64,000 bases of DNA, taken from NCBI GenBank assembly GCA_029237695.1, contig CM055280.1, positions 28,338,560 through 28,402,559 of the forward strand, given 5' to 3'. The notes beneath the pieces were generated by a model. It saw only the letters and a program-made list of their open reading frames with translations, was not told where the DNA came from and ran no database searches. The translations under genes and the position numbers were made by a program. This stretch comes from Conchocele bisecta. Its lineage: Eukaryota; Mollusca; Bivalvia; Lucinida; Thyasiridae. Numbering within the stretch: position 1 is the first letter of the stretch; every line of letters starts with the position of its first letter. Shown here piece by piece: positions 23,402 through 32,734 of this stretch.

Positions 23402-24642
23402 CTTCGATGTTGAGTTGTGCGTCTGTGATTATATATAGATACACGTTCAATGGCCCAGCTCCATCCGCCTCTTTGGTTATCTGGATCGTCACACCCTCGC
23501 TAGCGTTCTCAACTTGGCGTCATCGCTGACTCGCATGTCTAACCATAACACGTATTTGCTATTCAGGAACTGCGCGAGGGAGACGTCCGAGAGCTGCAGG
23601 TCTTTGGCAACCGCGGCAACCTCCGTGGAGCGCTTAGAGCCAGCAGCAAACTGCTTTCTGACTTCGTCCCACTGCTGGTGCGCGCGAAGGCCCGCGCCGT
23701 AGAGCTGATTACTCCCTCGATCGTCACCTCTACCTTTGTGATTTTGGGGTTATAGAATTTGTCGCTTTTTCTAGCACCGAGCGCGAACCGAGCATCCTCG
23801 AACAGCATCAGTATACCTTTTATCGAGCGGGCGGGTACGTTGACATTAATATTCCACAATGTGTCACGTTTGTCTTTCGTCATCTTGCGATGGCGAAGAA
23901 CTCGGTCGTAAAGTATGGCAACGCGCCCGGAGTACTGTGTTCTGATCAATCGCGCGAGTTCGGGCATCGTGACTATGTCGTACTCCAGCGAAACATTGTC
24001 GATCGTATACGTCGATGCCATGTCGGTGGCTATGAGAACTCGGCCGTAGTCGTTGAACGTTAGTTCGTATTCGAGGCGGTCAGCCAAAGCACTCTGAGAG
24101 TAGGGCATGTGACTCTCCAGCAACTCAAAGTCGAGCGGGATGTAGAATCGGTTGCCGTAAGCGGCCGCGATCGCGTTATCGCTCGCGTCGTTATCTGCCT
24201 TGTTACCAGCCCCGATTCTAAGTCTGGTTACGTTCTTAGTTTTGCTGGTGTCAATACCCTGATAGACCTCATTTTCGCGCTCTTGCTCTGTCTTCCACAT
24301 GTCCTGATAACAATGGTAAACGTCGCTGTCGTCGATCGACATCACCTCATTACCAGAAATCTTTATCATGGTCTTCTTGACGATTGCGCGACCTAGGTTC
24401 TGAACGACGGTTCGGTCCGCGTCTGTCGACGTCAGTAAAATAGTGAAAGCGAGGCGAACAGTCCCCGGCATAATGACGTCGCTAGTTCCGAGGTTGGGGA
24501 AGCGGACTAAGAGCTGCTGGTTCTAGTCGATCGTCGATGGGTTGTTCGTAATAACGACGCTCTGTCTCACACCTTTCGCCCCAAGGGGCTCTCGCAGTCT
24601 GCGGTATGGATTGAGTTTGCGGCCATATTGACTTGAAGACAT
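23373..24642 (-). pseudogene. Polinton major capsid protein, double jelly-roll (A), broken
   Basis: About 420 codons from ATG 24642 (MSSSQYGRKLNPYRRL) to the TGA at 23373-23375. The 302-codon open part carries segments typical of the Polinton capsid protein: PGTVRLAFTILLTSTDADR, NRFYIPLDFELLESHMPYSQ and ALADRLEYELTF. A TAG at about codon 40, where copy B has CAG, separates the true start from the long frame. A few bases missing near 23712 and about 20 bp near 23517 shift the C-terminal part. It is first in its block, followed by the overlapping ATPase. Confidence 0.88.
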
Positions 24643-24700
24643 ATTTAAATACTCTATTAAACCCGTATGTTTTTTTCTTTAATACATATTTATTATAAAA
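24643..24700. promoter_or_regulatory. Divergent promoter, capsid and acidic-protein genes (A)
   Basis: 58 bp separate the two start codons. The stretch is very AT-rich, with ATTTAAAT directly before the capsid ATG and TTTATTATAAAA before the acidic-protein ATG, so both genes have TATA-like sequence within about 10 bp of the ATG. It must serve both directions. Confidence 0.6.
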
Positions 24701-25003
24701 ATGGATGGTTACGATATTGGTATGGACGAAGTCGACCGAGACGATTTCCGCGATGACATCGATGATGACATCGATGATGACATCGATGACGAAACGTCCT
24801 TCATAGTGAATCAACCTTCAATTCATGAATTGGAGGAAATAGGTGGCGCTACCAACGCAATTAGTCTAAGGCAGGGATTACTCGAGTCAGCTGTAGACGA
24901 CTACTACAACAATTTGGCTGAAAAAGGTGTGGTCCCATCTGTCGGTCGCGACTGCTCCAAGTTCGAATTGGATCTGCGTGGTAGGTTGCGACTAAAAGCA
25001 TAA
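24701..25003 (+). CDS. Small acidic Polinton protein (A)
   Basis: 100 residues, open in both copies. Residues 7-30 are extremely acidic, with a repeated DDID motif encoded by 12-nt repeats of GATGACATCGAT. The rest has a short amphipathic helix (LRQGLLESAVDDYYNNLAEKG) and a basic C-terminus (LDLRGRLRLKA). It is the first gene of a plus-strand pair, 18 bp before the coiled-coil gene. No known fold. The acidic/basic layout could suit a virion linker or DNA-mimic role, which is speculative. It is one of the best-preserved genes of the element. Confidence 0.75.
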   Translation: MDGYDIGMDEVDRDDFRDDIDDDIDDDIDDETSFIVNQPSIHELEEIGGATNAISLRQGLLESAVDDYYNNLAEKGVVPSVGRDCSKFELDLRGRLRLKA

Positions 25004-25021
25004 AATATCCCGATCATCAAC

Positions 25022-25953
25022 ATGAATACCGGAAAAGCCCTATCGTTGAACACCATTGCCGGAACCCAGGGTTGTGGCGAAATCATAACGAACGAACTAG
25101 GATTCGTAGATTGGGCGCGTGGTAAAACAATTATGCCGGCTCGCGCTGTCAAGACCCTACAGTCTACCGACGAAATGATGGCAAAGACGGCCGCCACCGA
25201 CGCTATTCGCACAATGGAGATCAACGAAGACGAAATACTCAATCTCGACCAAGGGTCGAACGATGACCCACCGCTACCTCTTCGCGAACTCCTGGGACTC
25301 AATAAGGCTCTACAAAAGGTCCGGGGTGAACTGGTCCTTAACCTCTCCAAACTCTCTGCGCTGGATGAACATATCGCGCTAGAAGAAAGAAAACTTGGGG
25401 AAACCGGTGACTCTACCGAGAGGATCACCGAACGACTGCGGTCGTTGCGGGATGAAAGAGAATCTCGCTTGGAGGCTGCCTCGACTAACCGTGAGGCTCT
25501 CCGCACCCAAATCAGTCGGATCCGCGAAACCATCTCGAGGGTTCTGCACGAGGACACGACACTCGGTGAGCGACTTCGCACTATGTTCAGAGAGCAGGGC
25601 GTCACGATAGCAAGCATCCTCGCAGCTCTCGGCATGACTACATCGACCATAGTTCTAGCTATCACTGGTGGCGCGGGTGCTGGCGCGGGTGCTGGCGCGG
25701 GTGCTGGCGCGGGTGCAGCCGCCGCACCATCCGGCAGAGCAAAGGATTGGGGAAAAAAAATATAAAAGCACTCGCCAATCTCTTGGCTAAATTAGCCGGA
25801 AAGGCGGCTGCTGCTCTGCCTGGGTTGATCGGAAGTGTCGTCTCCCACTTGTTATCTATATTATTAAAAACGGCCGGATGGCTCGCCTAAAAGACTTGGG
25901 CTTTAATCGTGGCGATCGCCGGTCTTCTACTGTTCTCCGCCGAGAGTTTCTAA
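25022..25953 (+). pseudogene. Coiled-coil membrane protein with Gly/Ala linker (A)
   Basis: Open for 247 codons from ATG 25022. The N-terminus (MNTGKALSLNTIAGT...GFVDWARG) is followed by a long coiled coil (about residues 85-195), a hydrophobic segment (VTIASILAALGMTTSTIVLAI) and a (GAGA)n linker from four 12-bp repeats. A frameshift near 25755 follows. Then comes a Lys/Ala-rich amphipathic and hydrophobic C-terminus (LANLLAKLAGKAAAALPG, ...WALIVAIAG) with a TAA at about 25888, ending at 25951-25953. The type is widespread in invertebrate Polintons. A membrane-active or internal virion protein is plausible, but no function is established here. Confidence 0.75.
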
Positions 25954-26975
25954 AACCAAAACGCAAGTAGTCAGATCACCACGAGGGCGACGACGAGTCC
26001 TAATTTCTCCTCCTCGTGGGTTGTACTTCCCACTCCTGTTCCAATCCCATCGCGATTGGAAGAACTGGTGGAACTTGATGGTGTGCTTCGTGGTGGGGTG
26101 GGTGATTGCGCGGGTGCAGCCGCCGTCTTGGGGGTGCGCTTGATGATACCCGTGTTCAGGATCTCGTTGTAGCCGATTTTTTGATCGGCGGTGGCGATTT
26201 CAATCTGATTATTGTAACCGTAAACCGGGTCGTCTCGTAGTATCATATTGGTCGGCGCCAGATAAAGACCTGTTGCAAATTTATAGTTTACTGGGGTGCT
26301 GGCATTCTGTAAAACGTCTTGATACCGCCTGATCGCATCCTGGAGGTCCACCTTAACTGAGATGGCGTCCTCGACATTTGCCAAGAACTGTTTTTGCGCA
26401 TCAAACGCTGTCCCGTGTCCTATTATAGAAATGCGCGTTTGCTTCTGTGCGCCGAGGATGGCCCAGACGTATGTGCGAATGGAGTCGTTGAGGCGAATAA
26501 CCCCGCCCTGTGTAAATCCAGTGCTTTTATCTAATATAAATGTGGTCCACGCATTTCGCATCTGTGGAGTATCACCCTGGTCTAGGTATTCCACGTGGGC
26601 TAATGTAGGTAGCCAATCACAATTACTGCGACCGTCTGTACACGCAAGCTTTCCAAGCACTTCCGGCCCGAACGTCATCGTATTCAACTTATAATTATAT
26701 TCAGTCCATGTTGCCATTTTTCTAAGTTGTGGTGTTCTAGTCACGCGATTATTCCACAACCCTGTATAATATCCCAGCTTAGTACTACATCTTGATTAGT
26801 AGTCTTTGGAACTTCATATTTCTCAAAAATATTAGGGAAATTGGTGGCAAAGCCACTTCCCGAATCTAACTGTTGTAGTTGGGTGTACAAGGCGGTTAAC
26901 AACGTCTTTTTGCGTGTATTTACCACCTACTTTGTAGTTTGCATTAGAATTAAAGCTAAATGCCTTGGTATCCAT
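25950..26975 (-). pseudogene. Tail-anchored Polinton protein, unknown role (A)
   Basis: Starts at ATG 26975 (MDTKAFSFNSNANYKVGGKY). A frame break near 26890 leads into QQLDSGSGFATNFPNIFEKY, and another near 26750 into a 262-codon frame. A folded-looking region of about 230 residues is followed by a Pro/Ser/Thr linker (SPTPPRSTPSSSTSSS) and a short hydrophobic tail. A TGA at 25971 removes the last seven residues of the tail that copy B retains. The gene converges with the coiled-coil gene; the two original stop codons overlap in CTAA. Head, linker and tail anchor suggest a membrane- or vertex-attached protein (inference). Confidence 0.6.
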
Positions 26976-27008
26976 TGAAAGATATTATTATGTTTGCTAC
27001 TATCAATA

Positions 27009-27679
27009 ATGTTCAAAAAGAGAGTTGTGAACTTCAGAAGTCAATCGACAACTACTGCGGAAAACGCCGGGTAGGCCTCAGATAAATCACCTTCACGGTT
27101 GGGTGGCGAAATTTGGGGGAGCGCGAAGGGTTTTACTATGTGAAGGATGGACAACAAGTAAGTGTAAAGCTACCTCCCGGACTGTGGGGAGCAAGACAGC
27201 TCATATACTTTTTTTCCACAGAGCTTGGCGACGAAGCCAACCTCACAGTATCGAAGGCTACCGGGCTCGCAACATTAACAGCCCCCGACGGTGCTGTGAT
27301 AACTATATCAGACCCATTAGGCATTCGCCTCGGCCTCGGTTTCAGCCGCCCACTTAAAACGATTGTTTCCCCTCGGGGCCAGAAATTTGTTGGAGATGTG
27401 CCTGTGGATCTAGCCTTTACCAAAACCCTCAACATACATTTGAACCAGTTGAACACGTCGTACAACTTGTTGGATGGAGCCCCCAGTACACTACTTAAAA
27501 CAGTGCCCGCCAGTGATTGTTATTTTTGGGAGACTGTGACATTAGACTTCCCATCCCCCGAGATGAAAGTTTTGGAATCTGGACACATCCACGAATTTAA
27601 GGTCTCTATTCTCGACGACCGATCTAAAGAGTTGAATAACTATTACCCGATTTCGGTGGTCCTAGAAATTTCCAATTGA
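27009..27679 (+). pseudogene. Putative penton-like (minor capsid) beta protein (A)
   Basis: ATG 27009 (MFKKRVVNFRSQS) reaches a TAG after 21 codons. The main frame runs from about 27113 to 27679 (about 188 codons). It is rich in beta-type sequence: VSVKLPPGLWGARQLIYFF, ISDPLGIRLGLGF, FVGDVPVDL, KTLNIHLNQLNTSYNLL, LLKTVPASDCYFWE and HEFKVSILDD. This succession resembles the second, smaller jelly-roll protein of Polintons by general pattern. I could not test it by structure prediction. It starts 33 bp from the divergent tail-anchored gene and leads a three-gene plus-strand block. Confidence 0.5.
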
Positions 27680-27736
27680 GTATAGGTGCCCCCAATATTA
27701 TAATTTAATTTTATAATTTTCTTAAAATTAATTATT

Positions 27737-28702
27737 ATGAGTATATACGGACCAGGTAGTTCTTCCAATTCAAATCGCGATTGAATGACAGATATAAATT
27801 CAAAGAATTTGGAACCGGCAGAAGGGGGATTCACCCCAACAGAGAGTGATTTTTTAACTACCGGAAAAACCAAGGCCCTGATCAATAGAACTATATAGAT
27901 TCACAAGAGTCTACTATCACAACTTAGAGTATATGCACTGGCTGTGACTACACAAACTCGTGAAGAAACACATACAGAACTAAACGAACTAGGCGTGAAA
28001 ATAACCGAATTTCGGGAAGAGGCCCGGACGGGGATTGAGGAAGTCCGGACGGGTATTGAGAAAGTCCGATCAGATATACAGACGGACCTTACGGAAGCCT
28101 ATGTGATGTTGCGCTCTGAGGACCAGACAGCACTTACTGAACTAGGCGGAAAAATAACAGAATTTCGGGAAGAGGCCCATACAGAGTTTATGGAAGTTTC
28201 CGATAAACTAAATCGAGTTCGTAAAAACGCGAACAAAGCACTTGAGGCCCATACCGCTATCGAGGAGCTTGCCGCATTGTTGGACACATCTGTAGAGCAG
28301 TTTAAGTTATTACGCAGCAGAAACCCCATCATCACAGTTTGGGCTAAGAAGAGGGGGCCATTAAATGAGGGGGCCTATGAATATTTATTCGGTGCCAAAG
28401 CGAGCAATAGATATGGGGGATACGTCATGACATCTCCAGGTACGGTTCGACGAATGGCGGTCTGTTCGGTTAATGCTAGTGGTAAACCTGTGGGCGCGGT
28501 CATCGCAAATCTCGTAGTGGATGGGGAAGAAAGGGGGAGTGGAGCCTCTAAACTCGCTGGACGGAGTTCAGGGGTGGTTTTGTTCGCCGGTGATGATCCA
28601 ATTAGACTTTCTGAAGGTAGTGTTATTAACTTTGTTACGAAAATCGCTAGCCCAGCGAGTTCTTCCACTGTTGTGACATTGTTGATTGAAATAAATTTGT
28701 AA
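27737..28702 (+). pseudogene. Fibre-like protein: coiled-coil stalk and beta head (A)
   Basis: Frame from ATG 27737 (MSIYGPGSSSNSNRD), with stops at 27782 and about 27896, then open to 28702. The N-terminal half is a long coiled coil with internal repeats: KITEFREEA occurs twice and GIEEVRTGIEKVR is repetitive. From about 28335 there is a Gly/Val/Ser-rich head of about 120 residues (YLFGAKASNRYGGYVMTSPG to VVTLLIEINL). The layout matches attachment fibres of icosahedral viruses and phages. It follows the penton-like gene by 57 bp, which fits a vertex complex. The function is inferred from architecture and position only. Confidence 0.55.
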
Positions 28703-28714
28703 AATACCAATAAT

Positions 28715-29356
28715 ATGAACGAATCACCGCTTCCGAGCACGCTTCCAATACCAACAATGTTGGACCCCAATCGCGGATTGGATGACATTGGTTTTGGCGA
28801 AAGAAGTTCAGATTTTAGGTTGGACAATATCGTCGCGATGCAGGATATTCTAAAATAAGAGGGGGAAACTCGGAGGGTAAATGCTAAAAAATATAGATGA
28901 GCTGCAAATATAGTGGAGGGGGTGAGCACCGTGCTGGCAGCAATTTCTATAATGGGTGGGGCCGGAACCGCTGCATTGTTATCTACAATTGTGGCAATTC
29001 CTATTGCCGCGGGTTTGAGTGGTGTAGCCACTGGGTCGAGGTTGTTATGTATGGCGTTCAAAGTGGTGGGAAAGAAATTCGAAAATAAAAGTAGAAAGCA
29101 CGACAGAATATCGGTTCTCGCGAGGTCTAAGAAAAATAGCATCGACGTTATCGTGTCCAAAGCGTTGGCCGATAACAATATATCTGATATCGAGTTCGAA
29201 TCGGTGGTGGAGGAGATGTCTCGATATGAGGATTTAAAAAATACTATTAGAACGAAAGCACGTGCCACCCTTCCCAAGATTGAGAATACTGATTGGGATA
29301 AATTTAGGTTAAAACTGGGTGATAAAGTGGGTGGAAAAGTTACAACACCACCGTGA
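28715..29356 (+). pseudogene. Two-helix membrane protein near the right end (A)
   Basis: ATG 28715 follows the fibre-like stop by 12 bp. In-frame stops at about 28856 (TAA) and 28897 (TGA) divide it; the last 147 codons are open. A hydrophobic hairpin (STVLAAISIMGGAGTAALLS and IVAIPIAAGLSGVATGS) is followed by a basic segment (KKFENKSRKHDRISVLARSKK) and a helical tail (VSKALADNNISDIEFESVVE). This hydrophobic pair plus KHDRI..LARSK pattern is common in Polinton-derived invertebrate proteins. Its role is unknown. Confidence 0.65.
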
Positions 29357-29726
29357 GTATGTCACCCACCGGCCACCATACATTTCTATAAACCACAAAC
29401 TGTCCAAGTAGGGAACAGTTTTTATTTCCACCCTCCACCATGGCTGCGGCTGCATCGGAGAACATAACAAATGTTCCCTACTACTACTGTGTGTGTTTAA
29501 ATCAATACACACCGTGGCATCGATAAGGTGAAATACACTGCAGCGGTTGGATAGGAACGCTGTTTAACGTTGATACAATATCGGTTTTATCTTTATAACT
29601 GACTTTCTGATTTGAATTATTACTAAACGATAACACTTGCGAGCACGTAATTCCTTGTTAACCAGTCGATGCGTAGCCTGAGTGCCACCACATGGTGGAC
29701 ATAGCAGTGACTCGGATCTGGTATTA
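29357..29726. other. Polinton right subterminal region without a gene
   Basis: 370 bp between the last stop and the right terminal repeat. A 28-codon frame (ATG 29440, MAAAASENITNVPYYY) and a minus-strand frame running out of the terminal repeat have no recognisable motif. AGTAGGGAACA near 29408 and TGTTCCCTACT near 29470 form an 11-bp inverted repeat. Confidence 0.6.
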
Positions 29727-29867
29727 CAATCTCCAATATAATTGGGACTACAAGACCACTTTCTCATTTAATACCACCACCAACTTTTTGTTGGTGGTGG
29801 GAGCTACAATACCGCTCAATAACAGCAAAATGGTTGCTGTTATCATTTTGACTCCCTCTATGCTACT
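29727..29867 (-). repeat. Polinton terminal inverted repeat, right (A)
   Basis: Reverse complement of 16377-16517, 141 bp. Read from the outer end it begins AGTAGCATAGAGGG. It carries the same internal CCACCACCAAC palindrome as the left end. Confidence 0.95.
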
Positions 29868-29873
29868 TACTGA
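29867..29873. repeat. Target-site duplication, right
   Basis: TTACTGA, identical to 16371-16377. Confidence 0.85.
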
Positions 29874-29925
29874 AACAGACTAGTGGGCCTTCGCCTGAGA
29901 AGGTTTACCTAGCCACTTATTTTGT
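29868..29925 (-). repeat. tRNA-like sequence split by the Polinton, right part (A)
   Basis: Continues on the minus strand what stops at 16376. Joined in thought, the sequence gives an A-box-like TGTTTCAGTAACG 44-48 nt before the B box. Upstream CCCAC could pair with GTGG after the B box as a weak acceptor stem. Confidence 0.5.
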
Positions 29926-31024
29926 TGCACGATACGCTCAACAAAATGTGTTATCTCCCCTTTGAATTTTTTCCGCCATTTGTAATCCCGCATGGTGAAA
30001 TTACGCCATTTCTAACGTGGTTCAATCCAAACATTCAGTCGTTTCAACCAGTCAATTTGGCCACAAAGTGTTAGTTGACATATTTTACCTTGCTTGTATA
30101 ATAATTTGTGTCCATGTCCTTGAACAGTCGTGTTATTTGGTGACCAACTGGCAACTTTGCGCAGAAAACAAACCGATTCGCACTTTCACTGTTTCGGACT
30201 CTACTTACAATCATATCATGTGAATATATCCGTCATGCATCATTTGCATACTGTTTCATACATGAGTTACTGTCATTTCGGCTAATTCTGCGCATCAGCT
30301 AATGCACAATTCACGTTTAATTTAGCCTGGCGTACGTCGTAATAAAATATGTGGATTTGGGATTAAACAATTATGTAATATCAAGCGTCTTGGAGGTCTG
30401 ACATTATTAAAACAATCTCTTAAAATGACGGATGACACCTCAATATCTAGTTATCTTGCACTTTATTAGGTTCACTAATCAAATGTTTCACAGCTGGCAA
30501 TCATTCGGTTGTTATACTGCATCTGGGTGACAACCTCTGTGTAAAATGAAGAATATGCTCAGAAGACACAGGCTAATGAATTTCAGCTCATAGTCTATAA
30601 ATTTAAATTTAATGAAGCCTAATCCATTTACTCCTAAAGTGTCCTAACACAACCAATAATAGTCATAAATCACACATCACCTGACCCAGGTCCTGTTGCC
30701 ATGGCAGCAGACCAAAAATTACAAGATTCTGCAGTTTTAAGACAAAACCACCAACTGCAGAATAAATGCTACTAAATTGCATCCAGCACAACTCCAGGAC
30801 ACTCTAGAGAATAGACATGTAGACCCTGATCAGTTTGTGTAGGCTGGTCATGATGTACACTATCATTGCATTGTCACCAGACAATCATGTGGACTTAAAT
30901 CTCACAAAACAACTTAAAATATTACTTTTCTATGCTACTATAAAAGAAAAGAGTGCAGGCTTTTGGAAATGGGTAATTTTAATCCATAAACCACACTGAC
31001 CACCCTCAAATATACAGAAATATG
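29926..31024. other. Non-coding host flank
   Basis: About 1.1 kb of AT-rich sequence right of Polinton A. No counterpart is available because copy B is cut by the window edge. No gene is seen on either strand. Confidence 0.55.
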
Positions 31025-31260
31025 GCAGTGACTGGAGGAATGGGGCTTATGTGATTTGTGACCAATGTATACTTAGCTCTTGCTCAAATAGCTCACTCCG
31101 GTAGCCTGATAACGATCTATAATACTTGTTAGAAGCACAACGGGCATTTCATTGACGAAATGGCAAACAGCACAGATTCTGATCAGTCTGTGTGAATGCG
31201 ACAGTCTGACCTTGATCTACATTGGTGGAAAAACCCATAAGCCCCATTTCTCCCGTACCA
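31025..31260. mobile_element. Fold-back MITE-like element
   Basis: The left end GTGACTGGAGGAATGGGGCT and the right end (reverse complement GGTACGGGAGAAATGGGGCT) pair over about 40 bp with mismatches, extending through CTTATG and ACCAATGTA. The element is non-coding and of the same family as 14322-14535. Confidence 0.7.
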
Positions 31261-31401
31261 TCCACAATTTATGACAATAAACATAAATTTTCTAGTTCAT
31301 AGCCTATTTTACTTTTTCACATATATTAGTGATACTTAATTGTGTTGCACAGTCAATATAGGTTGTTGTTTAAACATAAACGTAATAAAAAGAGAATGTC
31401 T

Positions 31402-31901
31402 NNNNNNNNNNNNNNNNNNNNNNNNNNNNNNNNNNNNNNNNNNNNNNNNNNNNNNNNNNNNNNNNNNNNNNNNNNNNNNNNNNNNNNNNNNNNNNNNNNN
31501 NNNNNNNNNNNNNNNNNNNNNNNNNNNNNNNNNNNNNNNNNNNNNNNNNNNNNNNNNNNNNNNNNNNNNNNNNNNNNNNNNNNNNNNNNNNNNNNNNNNN
31601 NNNNNNNNNNNNNNNNNNNNNNNNNNNNNNNNNNNNNNNNNNNNNNNNNNNNNNNNNNNNNNNNNNNNNNNNNNNNNNNNNNNNNNNNNNNNNNNNNNNN
31701 NNNNNNNNNNNNNNNNNNNNNNNNNNNNNNNNNNNNNNNNNNNNNNNNNNNNNNNNNNNNNNNNNNNNNNNNNNNNNNNNNNNNNNNNNNNNNNNNNNNN
31801 NNNNNNNNNNNNNNNNNNNNNNNNNNNNNNNNNNNNNNNNNNNNNNNNNNNNNNNNNNNNNNNNNNNNNNNNNNNNNNNNNNNNNNNNNNNNNNNNNNNN
31901 N
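31402..31901. other. Assembly gap, 500 N
   Basis: Exactly 500 unknown bases, a conventional placeholder for a gap of unknown size. It lies between the two long copies, so their distance and even their adjacency in the genome are not proven by this sequence. Confidence 0.99.
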
Positions 31902-32080
31902 CATATGCAAATGAGGCATAAGTGTAGCAGTTTAAGTCTAATATAAAATTTATAATAATGCCAATCATTACGTGGCGTAATGGTGAATGAATGTTGATTT
32001 TGCCACAAAAAGTATCAGATGATGTCTCTGATATAAGAACATTTTGTGCCTACTGAGTGGGCATGTACCTTTAACCTTTT
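31902..32080 (-). mobile_element. Shortened inverted copy of the 12504-12997 MITE
   Basis: Reads CATATGCAAATGAGGCAT (inverse of about 12813-12830), then the inverse of about 12540-12650, and ends CTACTGAGTGGGCATGTACC. It is truncated by the gap on the left and internally deleted. Confidence 0.7.
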
Positions 32081-32105
32081 CACCCCTAAGTAACTTGAAT
32101 GGATT

Positions 32106-32151
32106 TTATTTAAACGTGTGTTTCCATTTGTAGCCGTAATCTAGCATAGAC
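32106..32151 (+). repeat. 46-bp direct repeat, first copy
   Basis: From TTATTTAAACGTGTGTTTCC to CTAGCATAGAC; repeated without visible change at 32615-32660. The two copies bracket the first CGTTCCCACGA array. Confidence 0.85.
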
Positions 32152-32273
32152 TATGTCGACTCCTTTTCACAACAAGTCATGCTACATTCGCTCTTTTTAC
32201 AAGCAATAAGGCCCTAGCTACGATCCCTCATTGGGTGAGCGTTAATACTCATATATCATGTAAAAGTGATAGG

Positions 32274-32503
32274 ATCTCGTTTCGACGAGGTAGCTATCTC
32301 GTTCCCACGACATGTCATCTAGTTCCCACGACATAGCATATTGTTCTCACGAGATAGCAACTCGTTCGAAGTTAGCTAGCACGTTCCCACGACATATCAT
32401 CTCGTTCCCATGATATATCATCTTCTTCCCATGAGATAAAAACTTGTTCGAACGAGTTAGCTATTTCGTTTCCACGAGATGGCATCTCGTTCAAACGACA
32501 TAA
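32274..32503. repeat. Degenerate array of TCTCGTTCCCACGAGATA units
   Basis: About ten units of 18-24 nt, in variants TCTCGTTCCCACGACAT, ACTCGTTCGAA and GTTTCCACGAGATGGCA. Units are self-complementary around CTCGT...ACGAG; TTCGAACGA at about 32446 includes the palindrome GTTCGAAC. No coding content. Confidence 0.8.
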
Positions 32504-32614
32504 TCAGCCAATAGAATAACAGATATTACTCCAACATATAAGGTAGTTTAACCTGCCATTATAGCAATGTACATGTAGCCAATATAAATGCAAAATATTC
32601 AAAAACAACGTCAT

Positions 32615-32660
32615 TTATTTAAACGTGTGTTTCCATTTGTAGCCGTAATCTAGCATAGAC
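32615..32660 (+). repeat. 46-bp direct repeat, second copy
   Basis: Second copy of 32106-32151, 509 bp downstream. After it the sequences differ (CGTGTTGAC against TATGTCGAC), so similarity fades gradually. Confidence 0.85.
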
Positions 32661-32734
32661 CGTGTTGACTAAACAAAGTTTCCTATTTTACTGATTACCA
32701 TGTACCGAATACGTACGTATAATTATTGTCTTTA

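Larger units (their letters stand above)
1..26429. repeat. Long duplicated segment, copy A
   Basis: Position 1 aligns with 37038 and position 26429 with 63989. The order of every element is the same in both copies, including the Gag remnant, the MITE-like elements, the candidate exon and the Polinton. In a hand comparison of 164 nt at the start of the polymerase gene I count six mismatches; some flanking stretches of 100-120 nt differ at only one or two sites. Indels of tens to hundreds of bases are common in both directions. The duplication probably extends left of the window. It may be a true tandem duplication or two haplotypes placed in series. Confidence 0.95.
16377..29867. mobile_element. 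Polinton (Maverick) DNA transposon, copy A, full length
   Basis: A 13.5 kb element bounded by 141-bp terminal inverted repeats that start AGTAG, with a TTACTG(A) target duplication. It encodes the hallmark set: protein-primed family B DNA polymerase, retroviral-type integrase, FtsK/HerA-type packaging ATPase and double-jelly-roll capsid protein, plus several auxiliary proteins. Most genes carry multiple inactivating lesions, so this copy is not mobile by itself. Polintons replicate their own DNA and are thought to be able to form virions. No cysteine protease gene was found. Confidence 0.97.

Noticed and set aside
24482..24814. Minus-strand frame with repeated VIID across the capsid/acidic promoter
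   Set aside because: Shadow of the DDID repeat of the acidic gene on the opposite strand.
24904..25665. 253-codon minus-strand frame
   Set aside because: Lies antisense to the coiled-coil gene, is Ser/Arg-rich as expected from antisense of that composition, and is not kept in copy B.
28375..29277. 300-codon minus-strand frame
   Set aside because: Antisense to the fibre-like and right-end membrane protein genes, whose plus-strand reading has recognisable architecture. No motif in the antisense product.
29564..29767. Minus-strand frame near the right terminal repeat with CPPC...H...C
   Set aside because: Starts inside the terminal repeat; the cysteine/histidine spacing fits no finger type and the frame is short.
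31336..32008. Long open frames across the gap
   Set aside because: They consist of unknown bases only.
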